A DNA stretch of 64,000 nucleotides, taken from assembly GCA_025093985.1 (NCBI GenBank), contig JACAAK010000002.1, positions 3,286,001-3,350,000 on the forward strand, read 5' to 3'. A program made the position numbers and the translations under genes. Positions 13,214-24,060 of the stretch are shown one piece after another. This DNA is from Calvatia gigantea. Taxonomy: Eukaryota > Basidiomycota > Agaricomycetes > Agaricales > Lycoperdaceae. Under the pieces are notes generated by a model. That model saw only the letters and a list, made by a program, of their open reading frames with translations, was not told where the DNA came from and did no database searches. Numbering within the stretch: position 1 is the stretch's first letter; each line of letters opens with the position of its first letter.

Positions 13214-13948
13214 GTATGGTTGAAGTGGTGTACTTAGCATTCCACGATTAAAAGTGATTAAAGAATCTTATACTTAGGTGACCGAAGCCATGTTGGCACG
13301 AATCTGCAGGGCCAGAGTTCTTAGATATGGACTGTAATGATTGAAATACATTGACCAACGATCATCGAGGCCTAGTGGTAGGCAGTCGTGTGGTATACGT
13401 CGAGGATAACACCTACTATGGGGGACAGCGAGATACGTGGACTTGAACGTGTATTCGAGATGATGGTGAAAGGAAAGGGGTTCTAAGACTCCAAATTATG
13501 TGCTTTAACTCGTCTGTACCTCCTTCCTAATTGGGACTCGCGGCTCTTAATATATTTCGGTTCCCTGTCGTCCCTTGCTCCGGTGCAAGCCCCTTCCCCC
13601 TCGTTTGATGATTGTTCGCATTGTCCTTTCGAAGGAAGGGTGAGCAAGTCAGCATCAACAACCTTTGTTTTGTTCAGAACTTGTACTATTTTTGCCGACT
13701 GATAGATCTCAGAACAAGGTGGCATACGCTTGACTATGACAATGTATACACATATGAAGTAGACAACTGACAACAAAACGCAAATAGAATATCGTACAAA
13801 AGTTACAAACAACACTTCAGAAAAAACAAAACAAACACATGGAACCCCAGAAGTTAGAACCCGAAGCACAAATGGGTACCAATGAAGAAATGAAATAAGT
13901 AGTGGTTTAAATACCAGCTTTCGGAGGTTACAAACAGCAATTGCAATA
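13214..13948. other. Spacer between NACHT copy 2 and AMSH-like copy A
   Basis: The two genes converge here. A minus-strand open frame extends through 13483-13948 downstream of the AMSH stop but has no recognisable content. Similar sequence recurs downstream of AMSH copy B, which shows that the spacer was part of the duplicated unit. Confidence 0.5.
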
Positions 13949-15467
13949 TCAGCTTCGCAAATCGATAGTATCAAGTGGCAAGTCTCGCATGTAAAAATGT
14001 CCCTTGTCAGCGTCCTGTGTAAATGGTTATCGCAAGAAGCCAAGTAGCTGTATAGGGGGTGGGAGAACATACAGTATAGATAGGCAAGTCTGGATGTGAA
14101 TGGAACGCCTCTCTCCTCGTGCACCCGAGGACGGTTTGAAGTCCAGGTGGATCTGTAAGTCGAAATATACCAAAGCTATATAAGAAAGCTTCAAATTAAC
14201 TTATTTTGGAAAGAAGGAACTGATGAAGCGTCATGTACTTTGGAATCGAATTAGGTGCGCACACAACAGCTATTGCCTCTGGTAACATCCGCTGGAGCTC
14301 AGAATGTATATGGAGATCGGCGGAAGACATAAAACACGACTGGGAAGGATGTGTATGAATCTGAACGCCTCAAATGTCAGTACTTCTAATCAAACTAGGA
14401 AGCGAGAAAGAAGGTATACCCATCCCACCAACATTAAATCCCTCTCCTGCATAAGACCCCACAGCAATTCCTCTTCATCCATTAAAGACATACGACTCGC
14501 GCCTCTCTGCTCCGGTATAAGCAGTGTTGTCACCACAAGATTAGTCCTCTCCCCGGCTGCGCCAATTGTCGTATTCCTCCAAGAGCTCCCCCCAAGGGTA
14601 GAATTAACCACAGGGAGGGGGGGCCTTGTCTCGTCTAGCCATACCTCCTTCCCAAGCAGCAGTCCACACGTTTCTTCGTTCATCAACGTGTCCGATTCCA
14701 CAATCGCCAAGAATTGAGAAAACGTCTCATGCGGCAAGACTAAAGTCCTGAGTTCATGGAATCTGGATGCTGATCTCCTAGGAGGTGCCCGCTCATTACT
14801 CAAAGTGCGACCGACAAGGGGTCCAGGTATCACAGGAGTTTTCTTTCCAGGAGATAAAGCAGGCGGGGGAGACGAGCGTATTGGGATATAAGGCAATTCC
14901 GCGTCATCTATCCTCGACTCTTCCAGCGGCGATAGTGGTAGGTATAGTGGAGAACTTGGTGCTGGCATCAATAACGGCGTAGGTGAGCTAAGTAGTACAT
15001 TTCCTGGCTCCAAGGGGGGAGCGAACATAGAATTGAGCGAAGGGTAGTACCCCTGCCATCGCTGATGCTGTGACATGAGCGACGGGAAGCGCAAACGCGG
15101 ACTTTGTGGTAGTGGTGGGGAGGTCGTCGTTATGGGCGTTAAACGTACATAGCTGTGTCCAATTTACACATTACGTACCACAGACCGGGAGACCGAGGGG
15201 GCATATCCATGCCAGGATATCAATGACGGAGAGTGAGGAGGAAGCAAGCAGCAAATGAGATGAAAACGTGCAGAAAGATGAGTCAGAACGGTACCCAGAG
15301 AAATGCGACAACTGAACGTACCCATGAAGTGTGCCCCTTGGAAGGGTCTTGTCCAAATTAGCCTCTTTTGCACCAGGAAACACAAAGTGATGGTGATTCA
15401 TGGTCAGGTGTACTGGAAGGTGGGGGAGTCTGGCCTGCGTGTGGCGGCTCTGCAAGTGGTGCGAACA
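13949..15467 (-). CDS. AMSH-like JAMM deubiquitinase, copy A
   Basis: Metalloprotease of the STAMBP/AMSH (S. pombe Sst2) family, which cleaves Lys63-linked ubiquitin on endosomal cargo. Coding pieces on the minus strand: [20 protein letters not shown], a Pro/Ser-rich linker, then the MPN core [20 protein letters not shown] with catalytic-Glu segment [43 protein letters not shown]. After an intron it reads [20 protein letters not shown] (both zinc His, Ser and Asp of the JAMM motif). After two more introns it reads [20 protein letters not shown], then [14 protein letters not shown], and stops at 13949-13951. The first exon (ATG 15467) is frameshifted relative to copy B between its HESPS and [11 protein letters not shown] segments, so the N-terminus may be non-functional or start elsewhere. 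There is no MIT domain. Divergent from a GPI12 fragment. Confidence 0.72.
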
Positions 15468-15623
15468 TCGACTTGAAGCTGACTGCCAGCTATTCTGTCT
15501 ATGTGGTTCGTTTTCAGTACTTGGTTTGATTATCTACTAGGTCAGCGCTTAAATTGATGACTTGGACAGCCTGTCAAGTAGCTATTTTTAGACATACCGA
15601 GTCCCACCGTCACAACACAATTC
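15468..15623. promoter_or_regulatory. Shared AMSH/GPI12 bidirectional promoter, copy A
   Basis: Block with the conserved words TTGATTATCT, GGTCAGCGCTTAAA and TAGCTATTTTTAGACATACC. It recurs between AMSH-C and the intact GPI12 gene (about 19350-19463) and, truncated, upstream of AMSH-B (about 18070-18150). Confidence 0.5.
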
Positions 15624-15778
15624 ATGTTCCGATTCAGGCTCATCATCCTCTCCATCCTCATGGTTTTCCTCTACTCAAGTACTCACCCTTCGACACTGGC
15701 GGTTTCACCTCAACAAATGGACACTCACGAATTCTCATTTTGACGGCACATCCAGATGATGAGTTCATGTTCAGGCTT
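15624..15778 (+). pseudogene. 5' fragment of GPI12 (PIG-L), truncated and frameshifted
   Basis: Matches the first exon of the intact GPI12 gene at 19464: MFRFRLIILSILMVFLYS corresponds to MLRLTLIILSILTVLLYS, followed at DNA level by the ACGGCACATCCAGATGATGA stretch of the metal-binding loop. An 8-bp duplication near 15675 (CTCAAGTACTCACC versus CTCACC) breaks the frame. Similarity stops abruptly after ATGTTC at 15772, where sequence from inside a NACHT gene begins. Confidence 0.85.
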
Positions 15779-16155
15779 GGATAGGGTGGGCGTGAATAAT
15801 CCCCTACAAACGCTGGACATCTTCTATTCCCGGATCCTCTCTCGAGTAACGGAGCACATTCTCCCGACCACAATAAGAATAATTGGAATTTGCGCTCGCG
15901 GAGAACCTCGCAGTGGCAATAAGGCCGCCGCATTGGAGAAACTGCACTCAGTTCTTTGAATACCACTGCCTGAGGGTGCACAAAGCGAGAGCGTCACCTT
16001 CTATCATAAATCATTTTCGGACTACCTCGAGAATCTGCACCGCTCGAGAAAGTTCTTTTTCACAAAGCACGTGTTAGAGTGCTCCTAGGAATCAGTAGCA
16101 TCCACTGGCGTCACCACTGTGGAACAGCCTCAGCTGGGAGTGAAACAGTGCCTGG
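15779..16155 (+). pseudogene. 3' fragment of NACHT copy 2
   Basis: Close copy of about 12785-13190: RVGVNNPLQTLDIFYSRILS, TIRIIGICARGEPRSG, ALEKLHSVL, TFYHKSFSDYLENLHRS. It lacks the NTPase core, has an internal deletion (the SAESFWLFLRTESG segment is missing) and an in-frame stop after HSVL. It is the left edge of a second duplicated unit. Confidence 0.85.
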
Positions 16156-16568
16156 AAGTAAATAACGTACCCAGCACCCTGCGGTTCTGTGCACCTAAGA
16201 ACGTCGGGAAGCCTGGTACTCAGGTGACGGAAAGCCGTATTGGTATGGATTCTCGGGCTGAGGAGGTGTTCTTGGGATGTAACGAAGGTTGTATCGTTCG
16301 AAATAAAATGATCACTGGAATTTAGTGAAAGATAATTAGAAGGTTGCGTTACCTTTCGATGGTCGAACCTCTGTTCACCAACAGTTCATACCATTTTTGC
16401 TGATCAATGGACCAGAACAGGGCGATGTACGTTTGGTTGTGGCATGCATAAATGAAGTGGACAATCGGCAGCAAAATGCAAAGGTTGTACAAAAACTGCA
16501 TCCAACGTTTGCTACAGCTAGATACCAGTGAAGAGAAAGAGCTGGTCCATAACATCAGCTTTCGGAGG
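16156..16568. other. Duplicated spacer downstream of AMSH copy B
   Basis: About 400 bp with no gene. It resembles the spacer at about 13300-13940, as expected for a duplicated unit. Confidence 0.45.
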
Positions 16569-18026
16569 TCAAAACCAGTGGTTAGAGTTATAGTCCCGCA
16601 AATCGATGATTTCAAGTGGCGAGTCTCGTATCTGAACATGTCCCTTGTCAGCATCCTGCGTAAGCGGTTGTCGTAAGAAGCCAAATAGCCTTGAAGAGGT
16701 GGAAGAACACACGGTGTAGATAGGTAGGTCTGGATGTGGGTGGAATGCCTCTTTGTGCGTACAACCGAGGACAGTCTGGAGTCCAGGCGGGTCGGTAAGT
16801 CGAAATATGCCAAGGCTACAAAGGAACGCTTCGGTAAGGTTTTGTTGCTAGTCGAATTGGGGGAACGTCGGGTACTTTGGGATTGATCCAGGTGCACACA
16901 CAACAGCTATCGCTTCTAGCACTGATCGCTGGAATCCAGATTGTGTGTGGAGATCAACGGAAGACATAAAGCATGATTGAGAGGGATGTGTATGAATCTA
17001 ATTACCTCAAAGCGTCAGGGTTTCCAGCGGAACTAAGAAGCGAGAAAGAAGGCACACCCATCCCACCGGCATTAAATCCTTCTCCTGCGTAAGACTCCAC
17101 ACCAACTCCTCCTCATCCATGAGAGACATATGGTCCGCACCTCTCTGCTTCGGTATGAGCAATGTTGTCACCACGAGCTGACTCCAATCATCCGACGCCC
17201 TTCTCCTAGAACTCTTCCCAGGAATAGAAGTAGATGCAGACGGAGGCAAAATAGTTTTGCCTGGCCATACCTCCTTCGCAAGCAGGAGTCCGCAGGTCTC
17301 CTCATTCATCAGCGTGTTCGATTCCGCAACCGCCAAGAAACGGGAATACGTCTCATGTGGTAAGGCCAAAGTCCTGAGCTTACGCATTCTGTGTATTGTG
17401 CTCGGAGGGGATAATCGGCGTTTTCTCGGAGTACGATTAACAAGGGGTCCAGGCGTCGTAGAGATTTTCCCTCCTGGGGATGGAACAAGTGGAGGAGGCG
17501 AGGTTATAGGGATATTAGGCAGCTTCGTATTATCCATCCTGGGTTCTTTCAGCGCCGGTTGGGTCCGAAGTGGTTGGGGAGTTAGTACTGAGAACAGTGG
17601 CGGCGCGGGTGGGTCATATGGCAAGTTTCTCGAATCTAAGAGGAACATGGAGTGGAGGGAAGGGGAGTACCCTTGCTGTTTTTGATGATGCGACACGAGT
17701 GGTGGGAAGAGCGAGCACTGATGTTGTGGTGGTGAGGTCGTCGTTATGGGTGTTGTGGGGACACGACTGTGTCTAATTTACACATTATAAACCGCGTACG
17801 AGAGACCAAAGAGGGCGTACCCGTGCCAGTATATCAGTCAGAAGTTAGAACGGTAGCAAGAGAAATGCGGCAGCCGAACGTACCTATGACTCAGTGTATC
17901 CCTTGGGGACATCTTATCCAAACCAACATCTCTTGCACGGGGAGACACAGACTCTGATCCTCGCGATGGTGATTCACGGTCAAGTGTATGGGAAGGTGGG
18001 AGAGTCTCTTCAGGTGGTGTGAACAT
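16569..18026 (-). CDS. AMSH-like JAMM deubiquitinase, copy B
   Basis: Same family and exon layout as copy A. Exon 1 starts at ATG 18026 ([20 protein letters not shown], ending [10 protein letters not shown] before a GTACGT donor). The large exon holds [18 protein letters not shown], a Pro-rich linker, [20 protein letters not shown], the catalytic-Glu segment [28 protein letters not shown] and [16 protein letters not shown]. The downstream exons give [20 protein letters not shown] (JAMM His-x-His...Ser-x-x-Asp complete), [18 protein letters not shown] and [20 protein letters not shown]; stop at 16569-16571. The second His of the usual DLHTHSGF is Gln here; it is not a zinc ligand. This is the least damaged of the three copies. 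No MIT domain is visible, so it would be shorter than canonical AMSH. Confidence 0.75.
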
Positions 18027-18202
18027 CGAACTGAAGCTAGCTACCACCTAATCTGACTCGTTTTTAATCTAAATGCTTGAGTTGATTATCTCTTGAGTCA
18101 GCGCTTAAACTTACTTATGACATGGGCGTGCTTGTTAGCTGTTCTTAGAAACACAGGGCTAAATAAGTAGCAACAATAATAATACCACAAATAGAAAGAA
18201 TA

Positions 18203-19306
18203 TCAGCTTCGCGAATCGATGATTTCAAGTTGCGAGTCTCGCATGTAAACATGTCCCTTATCAGCATCCTGTGTGCATAGTTATCGTAAGAAGCCAAGTA
18301 GCTAGATAGGGGGGGAAACCTACAGCGTAGATAGATAAGGCAGGGTGTGGGTGGAACGCCTCTTTCTGCGTACATTCGAGGACGGTCCGAAGTCCAGGCG
18401 GATCTGTAAGTCGGAATATACCGACACAGTCAAGCTTAAAATTAACCTCTTTTGGAAAGAAGGAGCTGATGAAATGTCATGTACTTTGGAATCGATTTAG
18501 GTGCGCACACAACAGCTATCGCCCCCGGTAACATCCGCTGGAATCCAGATTGTGTGTGGAGGTCGACAGAAGACAGAAAACACGATTGGGGAGGATGTGT
18601 ATGAATCTGAATACCTCAAATGTCAGCACTTCTAACAAAACTAAAAAGCAGAGAAACGAGACGCACCCATCCAACTGGCACTAAACACCTCTCCTGCGTA
18701 AGGCCAAACACTAACTCCTCCTCACCCATTAAAGACATATCACTCGCACCTCTCTGCCTAGGTATAAGTAATGCTGTCACCACAAGATTACTCCGCTTCC
18801 CAGCAGCACCATTCAACGTCCTTCTCCAAGTTTTATTCCTAGGGATAGAATTAGACGTAGAAGCCCGACTCGTTTCGCCTAGCTGTACCTCCTCCCCAAG
18901 CAGCAGTCTGCACGTCTCTTCACTCATCAATGCATTCGATTCCGCAACTGCCAAGAATCTGGGAAATATCTTCTGCGGTAAGACTAAAGGCCTGAGCTCA
19001 TATGTTCTGGGAGGCGCCCGCCCATTACTCCAAGTACGACCGACAAGGGGGGGCCAGGTATCGTGGGGGTTTTCTTTCCGGGAGGTAAAGCGGGAGGAGG
19101 AGGCGGGGGAATGGGGGAATAAGGCAGTTCCATGTTATCCATCCTCGGCTTATTCAGGGGCGGTAGGTTTCGGAGTAGAGGTGCTATTGACGGTTGGCAG
19201 CGTAGGCTCGAGGCGCCTCGTCCAAACCATCACGTTGTGCACCGGGAGGCACTAACTTTGATCCTTGCGATTCTTCAGCTTCAGTTTCAACAGGTGGTGT
19301 AAGCAT
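18203..19306 (-). pseudogene. AMSH-like JAMM deubiquitinase, copy C (shortened, frameshifted)
   Basis: Exon 1 starts at ATG 19306 (MLTPPVETEAEESQGSKLVP). The SLMSQHQ exon segment present in A and B is missing. In the linker a run of seven C (minus strand, about 19045) shifts the frame relative to copies A and B. Downstream the MPN core is recognisable: [32 protein letters not shown] (Gly to Arg next to the catalytic Glu), [71 protein letters not shown]; stop at 18203-18205. Probably a pseudogene, although expression from an internal start cannot be excluded. Confidence 0.72.
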
Positions 19307-19463
19307 CGACATAAAGCCAGGTATCATCTAGTCTGCCTATGTGGTTCGTTTTCAATATTTGGTTTGATTATCTCTTGGGTCAGCGCTTAAACCTATGACT
19401 TGGGTGTGCGCCTGTTAAGTAGCTATTCTTAGACATACCGGGTCCAACGTCACGACACCGTCC

Positions 19464-20451
19464 ATGTTACGACTAACGCTCATCATCCTTTCCATCCTCA
19501 CAGTTCTCCTCTACTCACCCTTCGACACTGGCAGTTTTACCTCAACAAATGGACACTCGCGAATTCTCATTCTGACAGCACATCCAGATGACGAGTGCAT
19601 GTTCTTCGCCCCCACGATTTTTGGGCTCAACAATACACAGGAGGATGTCAAAGTTTATGCACTCTCGTTGTCGGTGGGGAACGCAGACCACCTTGGCATG
19701 ACGCGACGACAAGAGTATCATAAGAGTTACGAAGTCCTTGGTGTGCCGCCGGAGCGGCAGTGGATAGTTGATCATCCGTGCGTAACAGTCCTTCAAAATT
19801 TTGCTCTCGTCCACTGAACCTCGTAATGACGACGACAGAAATTTACAAGATGATATAGCCAAAACCTGGGACTCAGCGCTCATTAGCCAAGTTGTCACTC
19901 CGTATATACTCGACAACCATATCGACACAGTACGTGCACCTCTTTTCATCCCTGCACCCCGAATGGGAACGATAAAACTGAACACAACGGCACCCCAGAT
20001 CTTGACATTCGACTATGACGGTATCTCCCAGCACCCAAACCACAAATCCCTCCCATCCGGCGTAGTCCACCTCCTCCGAACCTTCCACGCCATCGGCCAC
20101 CCAACTCCCCGTCTCTACACACTCATAACAGTCCCACTCTTCGCGAAATTCACATCTATACTCGCGCCGCTCCTCGCCAAATTCGATCTCACTACAGCCC
20201 GCATTATAGGCTTTTTGATCAACTTTGTCGAAAAGGAGACAGCGATTGGTACAGGCCTTCCGGTGTCAAAACATGATTTGGAGATGAATGCGAGGGGAAT
20301 GCCGGTGTTTGTTTCTGGTATACCGGAATATGTAAGGGCGTTGGAGGCGATGCGGATGCATGAGAGTCAGTTGGTATGGTTCCGGTGGCTTTATGTTTCG
20401 TTTTCGAGGTATATGTGGGTTAATGAGTGGTCGGAGGTTAGAGTACATTGA
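19464..20451 (+). CDS. GPI12: GPI12/PIG-L: N-acetylglucosaminyl-phosphatidylinositol de-N-acetylase
   Basis: Catalyses the second step of GPI-anchor synthesis, removing acetate from GlcNAc-PI on the cytoplasmic face of the ER. Exons 19464-19777, 19839-19929 and 19999-20451 join in frame to 285 aa. An N-terminal signal-anchor (LIILSILTVLLYS) is followed by the zinc-binding motif ILTAHPDDECMFFAP, then VYALSLSVGNADHLG and YEVLGVPPERQW; exon 2 ends before ILTFDYDGISQHPNHKSLPS, which supplies the second metal-binding histidine block. The C-terminus has a hydrophobic stretch and ends WFRWLYVSFSRYMWVNEW, as in fungal homologues. The family usually has DxxGxSGHxNH, and the Gly of SGH is Gln here. Divergent from AMSH-C; fragments of this gene lie at 15624 and 23829. 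Confidence 0.93.
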
Positions 20452-20482
20452 ATATATGTAATATGCGTTAACTACGCTGCTG

Positions 20483-22787
20483 CTATGCATATAGGTCGTC
20501 GTCGTCAGCTGTAACATTGTCCTTTCTCGATGGCCCGGTCTCACTATCTTGGGCTTGTCCAGCATCTGCAATCTCCTCATCATACTTCTGTGCCTCCACG
20601 TAATCGCACGACACGACTCTAAACCCTCTAATCCAATCCCAATGCTTCTCCCTCGGTCCGACCTGCTGCCCTAAATCCGTCCTCCACTGCACTTTGACAT
20701 CATAGAATGGGACGAGATAAACCTGTTTTGCAGGCTCAAGGCCTAAGATGTACGATTTTCGCGCAGGCAGCCTCTTTCCTCCCTTTGCTCCTCCTGCACG
20801 TATCGCATTACTGGGACTACTGCTCTCACCAACACCTGGTGGCAGTGAGTCCAAGCGCAACCCGTTACCGCGCGATTGTGGAATTATTGTTAGTTCGAAG
20901 AAAGGACCCCGGTTGAGGAGCCGCCGTTCCGACACTATTGTTTCCTTCAAATCAATCAGTAAAAAGTACGATGATGGTGCGAAACGATGAGTAGATACTA
21001 CCTGCAAATGCAACAACCACTCAACGAAATACCGGTCCACAATCGTACCATCTCTCAACACCGAATAATCAAACTCGAACAAATCGGGTAGAATCCCCAG
21101 TGCGGCCTCCGTATCTTTCCCCGTACGCCAACAATGGACATACCACCCCATACGTGCATTTTCCCAAGCAGGACTACCAAAGGTGAGCTTTGAAGAAAGC
21201 TTTAATAGACAACAATGTGCAAGGTCCATATGTGTGGACTCCAAATCCAGACTCCATCCCAACGACCGCGTAGGCGTGCGTAGGAATTGGTCAAACGAGT
21301 GGTGGTGGAAGCTCAACTGGGAGCGGTCCTGTAACGTTTTGTTACTTCCGAAATCCTTAATCGGCCTGATTGTGGCGTGGACGACCGAATGGAGGTCGTA
21401 TAGCAATCCCAATATTTCATTGGCTTCGGTGTCGAGCAGATCGGAGAGGAGGTATAAAGTAGGCGCCCGTTGGACGCGGAGAGATGGCTGCGTGCAGGGG
21501 ATAGCGCCGAGAATACGTTTTGTTGTTGGTTGAGCTTTGGGGGGTATGATGGCGGGGATGTCTTTATACATCGCGTCAAGTTTGGTGCATGGTGTGTCTG
21601 AGCCGCCTTGGACACACGAGGGGTCTCTGATTAGGGAGATACGTGTCCGAAGGTTGGAGGTTGGGTTGGCGATGTACGAGATGATGGATGATGCAGCGGC
21701 GTAGAGACCCGCTGCTTGCCATTGGATGGCGGTTATATCTTGTGGTGTTGGCCATTCTGCCTCCCCAGGAGCGCCTTCAGCACTTTTTGTGTTCTGGAAA
21801 GCAGGATGAGTCTGGCGAATCATGGCTGTAGCGCCTTCGATATACGCCTTCATCTCGGCTTCACTCGCCAATCTAATGGTGACATTCTCTGCCTTGGGAG
21901 AAACCGGCGGTTTGGACCCGACAAAGACGTCACGTAGCCTCGCTTCGGTCCTTGTGCTGAACACCCACAACCACCTCACACCATCCACACGCTGTGTGAA
22001 CACCTCCCTCACGACATCCACTACCTCTGTCTGGGCATTCTTGTTCTCGAATGTATCTAACCCATCCCCGATGATAATGAGATCAACGTCGACGTCACCG
22101 TCTTCAGATAAGACCCAAGCTTTAATCGGGTCCAGAATGAGAACCTTGGCCTGCTCGCGCGGGGATAGAGAACGTAACTGGCTAGCAAAGTTGAATGCGG
22201 ACTGGATGAACGCAGCGAGAGGGAGCAATCGTCGTGCAAGACCGTACGCTACCGTAACAAAGAACTTGCTCGCGTCCGTGATGTGATGATCTTTAGAAAA
22301 GAACAATGCGGTTCCCCCATACTGAATGCCCGCGGTTCCGAATTCACCAGCTTCATAGCTTGGAGGATGTGCAGGTCGAGTGTCTCCTTCAGGCGATACC
22401 GTAACCAAGGATGAGGATTCAGGGGGTAGAAGAGCGTTGGCTAGCATTTGCATTAAAGCTGTTTTGCCGACTCCAGCCGGGCCGTGCACCCATAGGAGGT
22501 TGAATCGTTGTTGGGGGGTTCGTGAGGAGTGATTGGCGAACCAGGCTGAGAGTTTGTCCTTGGTCGCTGTATGTGTTCCAGGAATACAAATGGCTGTAGC
22601 GGATGAGATGCGCGGGGAGTTATGTAGCGCGCCTACGACGGCAGATGCTGTGAATTCTGGGGATAAGACGACTGTATTATTATGTTAATTAGCGAAGTGG
22701 GGGAGAGAGACTCCACAGTGGATTTCTACCTTGTTCATCACTCTCTGCGTCCTCGTAGGACACCAGATTCCAGTCTTCCGAGGTCAT
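20483..22787 (-). CDS. NACHT-domain P-loop NTPase, subfamily II, copy a
   Basis: Exons 22730-22787, 21002-22671 and 20483-20944 (introns of 58 and 57 nt) join in frame to 729 aa starting at ATG 22787. The N-terminus is short and acidic (MTSEDWNLVSYEDAESDE). Walker A is WVHGPAGVGKTALMQ near residue 83; the Walker B region reads LIIIGDGLDTFENK; then WLWVFSTRTEARL, the helical segment DAMYKDIP, LLYDLHSVVHA, SFHHHSFDQFL and WYVHCWRTGKDTEAALGILP. The last exon holds a conserved module (KSYILGLEPAKQVYLVPF, KHWDWIRGFRVVSCDY) and an acidic end DDDDLYA. No repeat domain. Putative STAND regulator, partner unknown. It sits tail-to-tail with GPI12 and head-to-head with an RPA34 fragment, as part of a unit duplicated at 23.8-26.9 kb. 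Confidence 0.87.
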
Positions 22788-23179
22788 GGTCGGAGTGAGG
22801 AGAGAGTGGATAAAGCTGTTTGGGGGCTGCCGTGCGGCGTTCTATGTCTGCCCACTTGGGGTTACTTATTGGCTTCCGTCCTTCAGAACCCTCCAAAGAG
22901 TCACAAGTGCTAGGCTAATTCCCAGGTGCCCATCCCACTGGGCGTTGAATTGTTGCGGGGCGGCCATTTAGTTCAGGGTAGGGGCGCAGGCACGGCAAGC
23001 CAGAACGAGACAGCCAAGATTTTACTGACACCCGTCCACAAGGTTGGGAACGATGAGATCAGTGGGGATCTTTTGATTTCGGATGGCATGTCAGTAATTT
23101 GTTTGGTCTTGTACTCATCAGAAGTTATTGGCTTCCGCAAATTATCTTTTCGACTCCTAACAGCGACCATCTCAAAAAT

Positions 23180-23404
23180 ATGTCTACTGACGTTAAACAC
23201 AAGGAGAACAAATTCAAGAAACACAAAGCCTCGTCATCCAAAACTGTGCCAACACCAGATGCAAGCAAAAACGAAGGCATAGACCAAAATTGGGCGTTCC
23301 AACCACCAGCGGGTGCAAAAGTCATTTCCACTAATGCAGAAGTAGATAACGGGTGAGTGTTAGACTGGGACGCAGTGGTGCAGGATGAGGATGTCAGGCT
23401 TTGG
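23180..23404 (+). pseudogene. 5' fragment of RPA34
   Basis: Copy of the first exon of the RPA34 gene at 26663: SSSKTVPTPDASKNEGIDQN and NWAFQPPAGAKVISTNAEVD match it closely. A stop (TGA 23354-23356) follows EVDNG; DNA similarity continues to GATGTCAGGCTTTGG at about 23404, then ends abruptly. Confidence 0.9.
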
Positions 23405-23520
23405 AGCGAGGAGAGAGTGAATAAAAGCTATATAGAGATTGCCGTGTGGCGCCCTGCGTCCGTCCACCGGGGCCCCATCCCCCCAACCCTCCCAAGTGTT
23501 GTGTATATACCCCTTCGTAA
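23405..23520. repeat. Third copy of the NACHT/RPA34 promoter segment
   Basis: Begins GAGCGAGGAGAGAGTGAATAA and resembles the sequence just upstream of both subfamily II NACHT start codons (22793 and 26358, GGAGTGAGGAGAGAGTGGAT). It is fused directly to the truncated RPA34 exon. The sequence from 23521 to 23828 has no recognisable gene. Confidence 0.6.
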
Positions 23521-23828
23521 GGGCGTTTCATGGATAGGTAGTCGTTCCTTCGGACAGTTTCAAGTTCCATTCATCACAGCGATATATTGCCTAACCACTT
23601 TCTTTTCGAGAATGATCTCTGTCCTTTCGAAATCGTACATCTTAGTCCCGCCCTACAATTCTGGGGTGAGTTGTTCTTGCTTTGTAGCATTATGTCTTTA
23701 CCTATGTTATCTTTGGTATTTTATCCTCACTCCAAGTATTTATTTCAATCACCTTCTGTGATTCTGGGTGTCTTATCACCTGCTGCTCAGCACAGAAGTC
23801 ACAAGTGTAACCCCAAAATAGCCAAAAC

Positions 23829-24028
23829 GTAGGCCCTCCGGTGTCAAAACACAATTTAGCTGAGATGCATCGATGAACACGAGGGGGATGCTGGCATTTG
23901 TTTCGGGTATACCGGAGCACGTAAGGGCGTTGGAGGTGATGTGGATGCATGGTGTGGTTCCGCTGGTTTTATGTTTCGTTTTCGTGGTATATGTGGGGTA
24001 ATGAGTGGTCGGAGGTTAGAGTACATTG
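23829..24028 (+). pseudogene. 3' fragment of GPI12
   Basis: Diverged copy of the last about 190 bp of GPI12 (20252-20451): GGTGTCAAAACA, TTCGGGTATACCGGAGCACG and TATGTGGGGTAATGAGTGGT are shared. It contains deletions and frameshifts, and marks the left edge of the right-hand unit of duplication 2. Confidence 0.85.
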
Positions 24029-24060
24029 AATATGTGTAATACACGTTAGCTACGCTGCTG

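Larger units (their letters stand above)
20257..23404. repeat. Segmental duplication 2, left copy
   Basis: GPI12 3' end, subfamily II NACHT gene, shared promoter and RPA34 5' end. The same order and orientation recur at 23829-26890, with the complete RPA34 gene on the right. Confidence 0.85.

Noticed and set aside
20483..22489. Starting NACHT copy a at the in-frame GTG at 22489
   Set aside because: It would begin inside the P-loop; exon 1 with ATG 22787 and a clean 58-nt intron gives the full domain and matches copy b.
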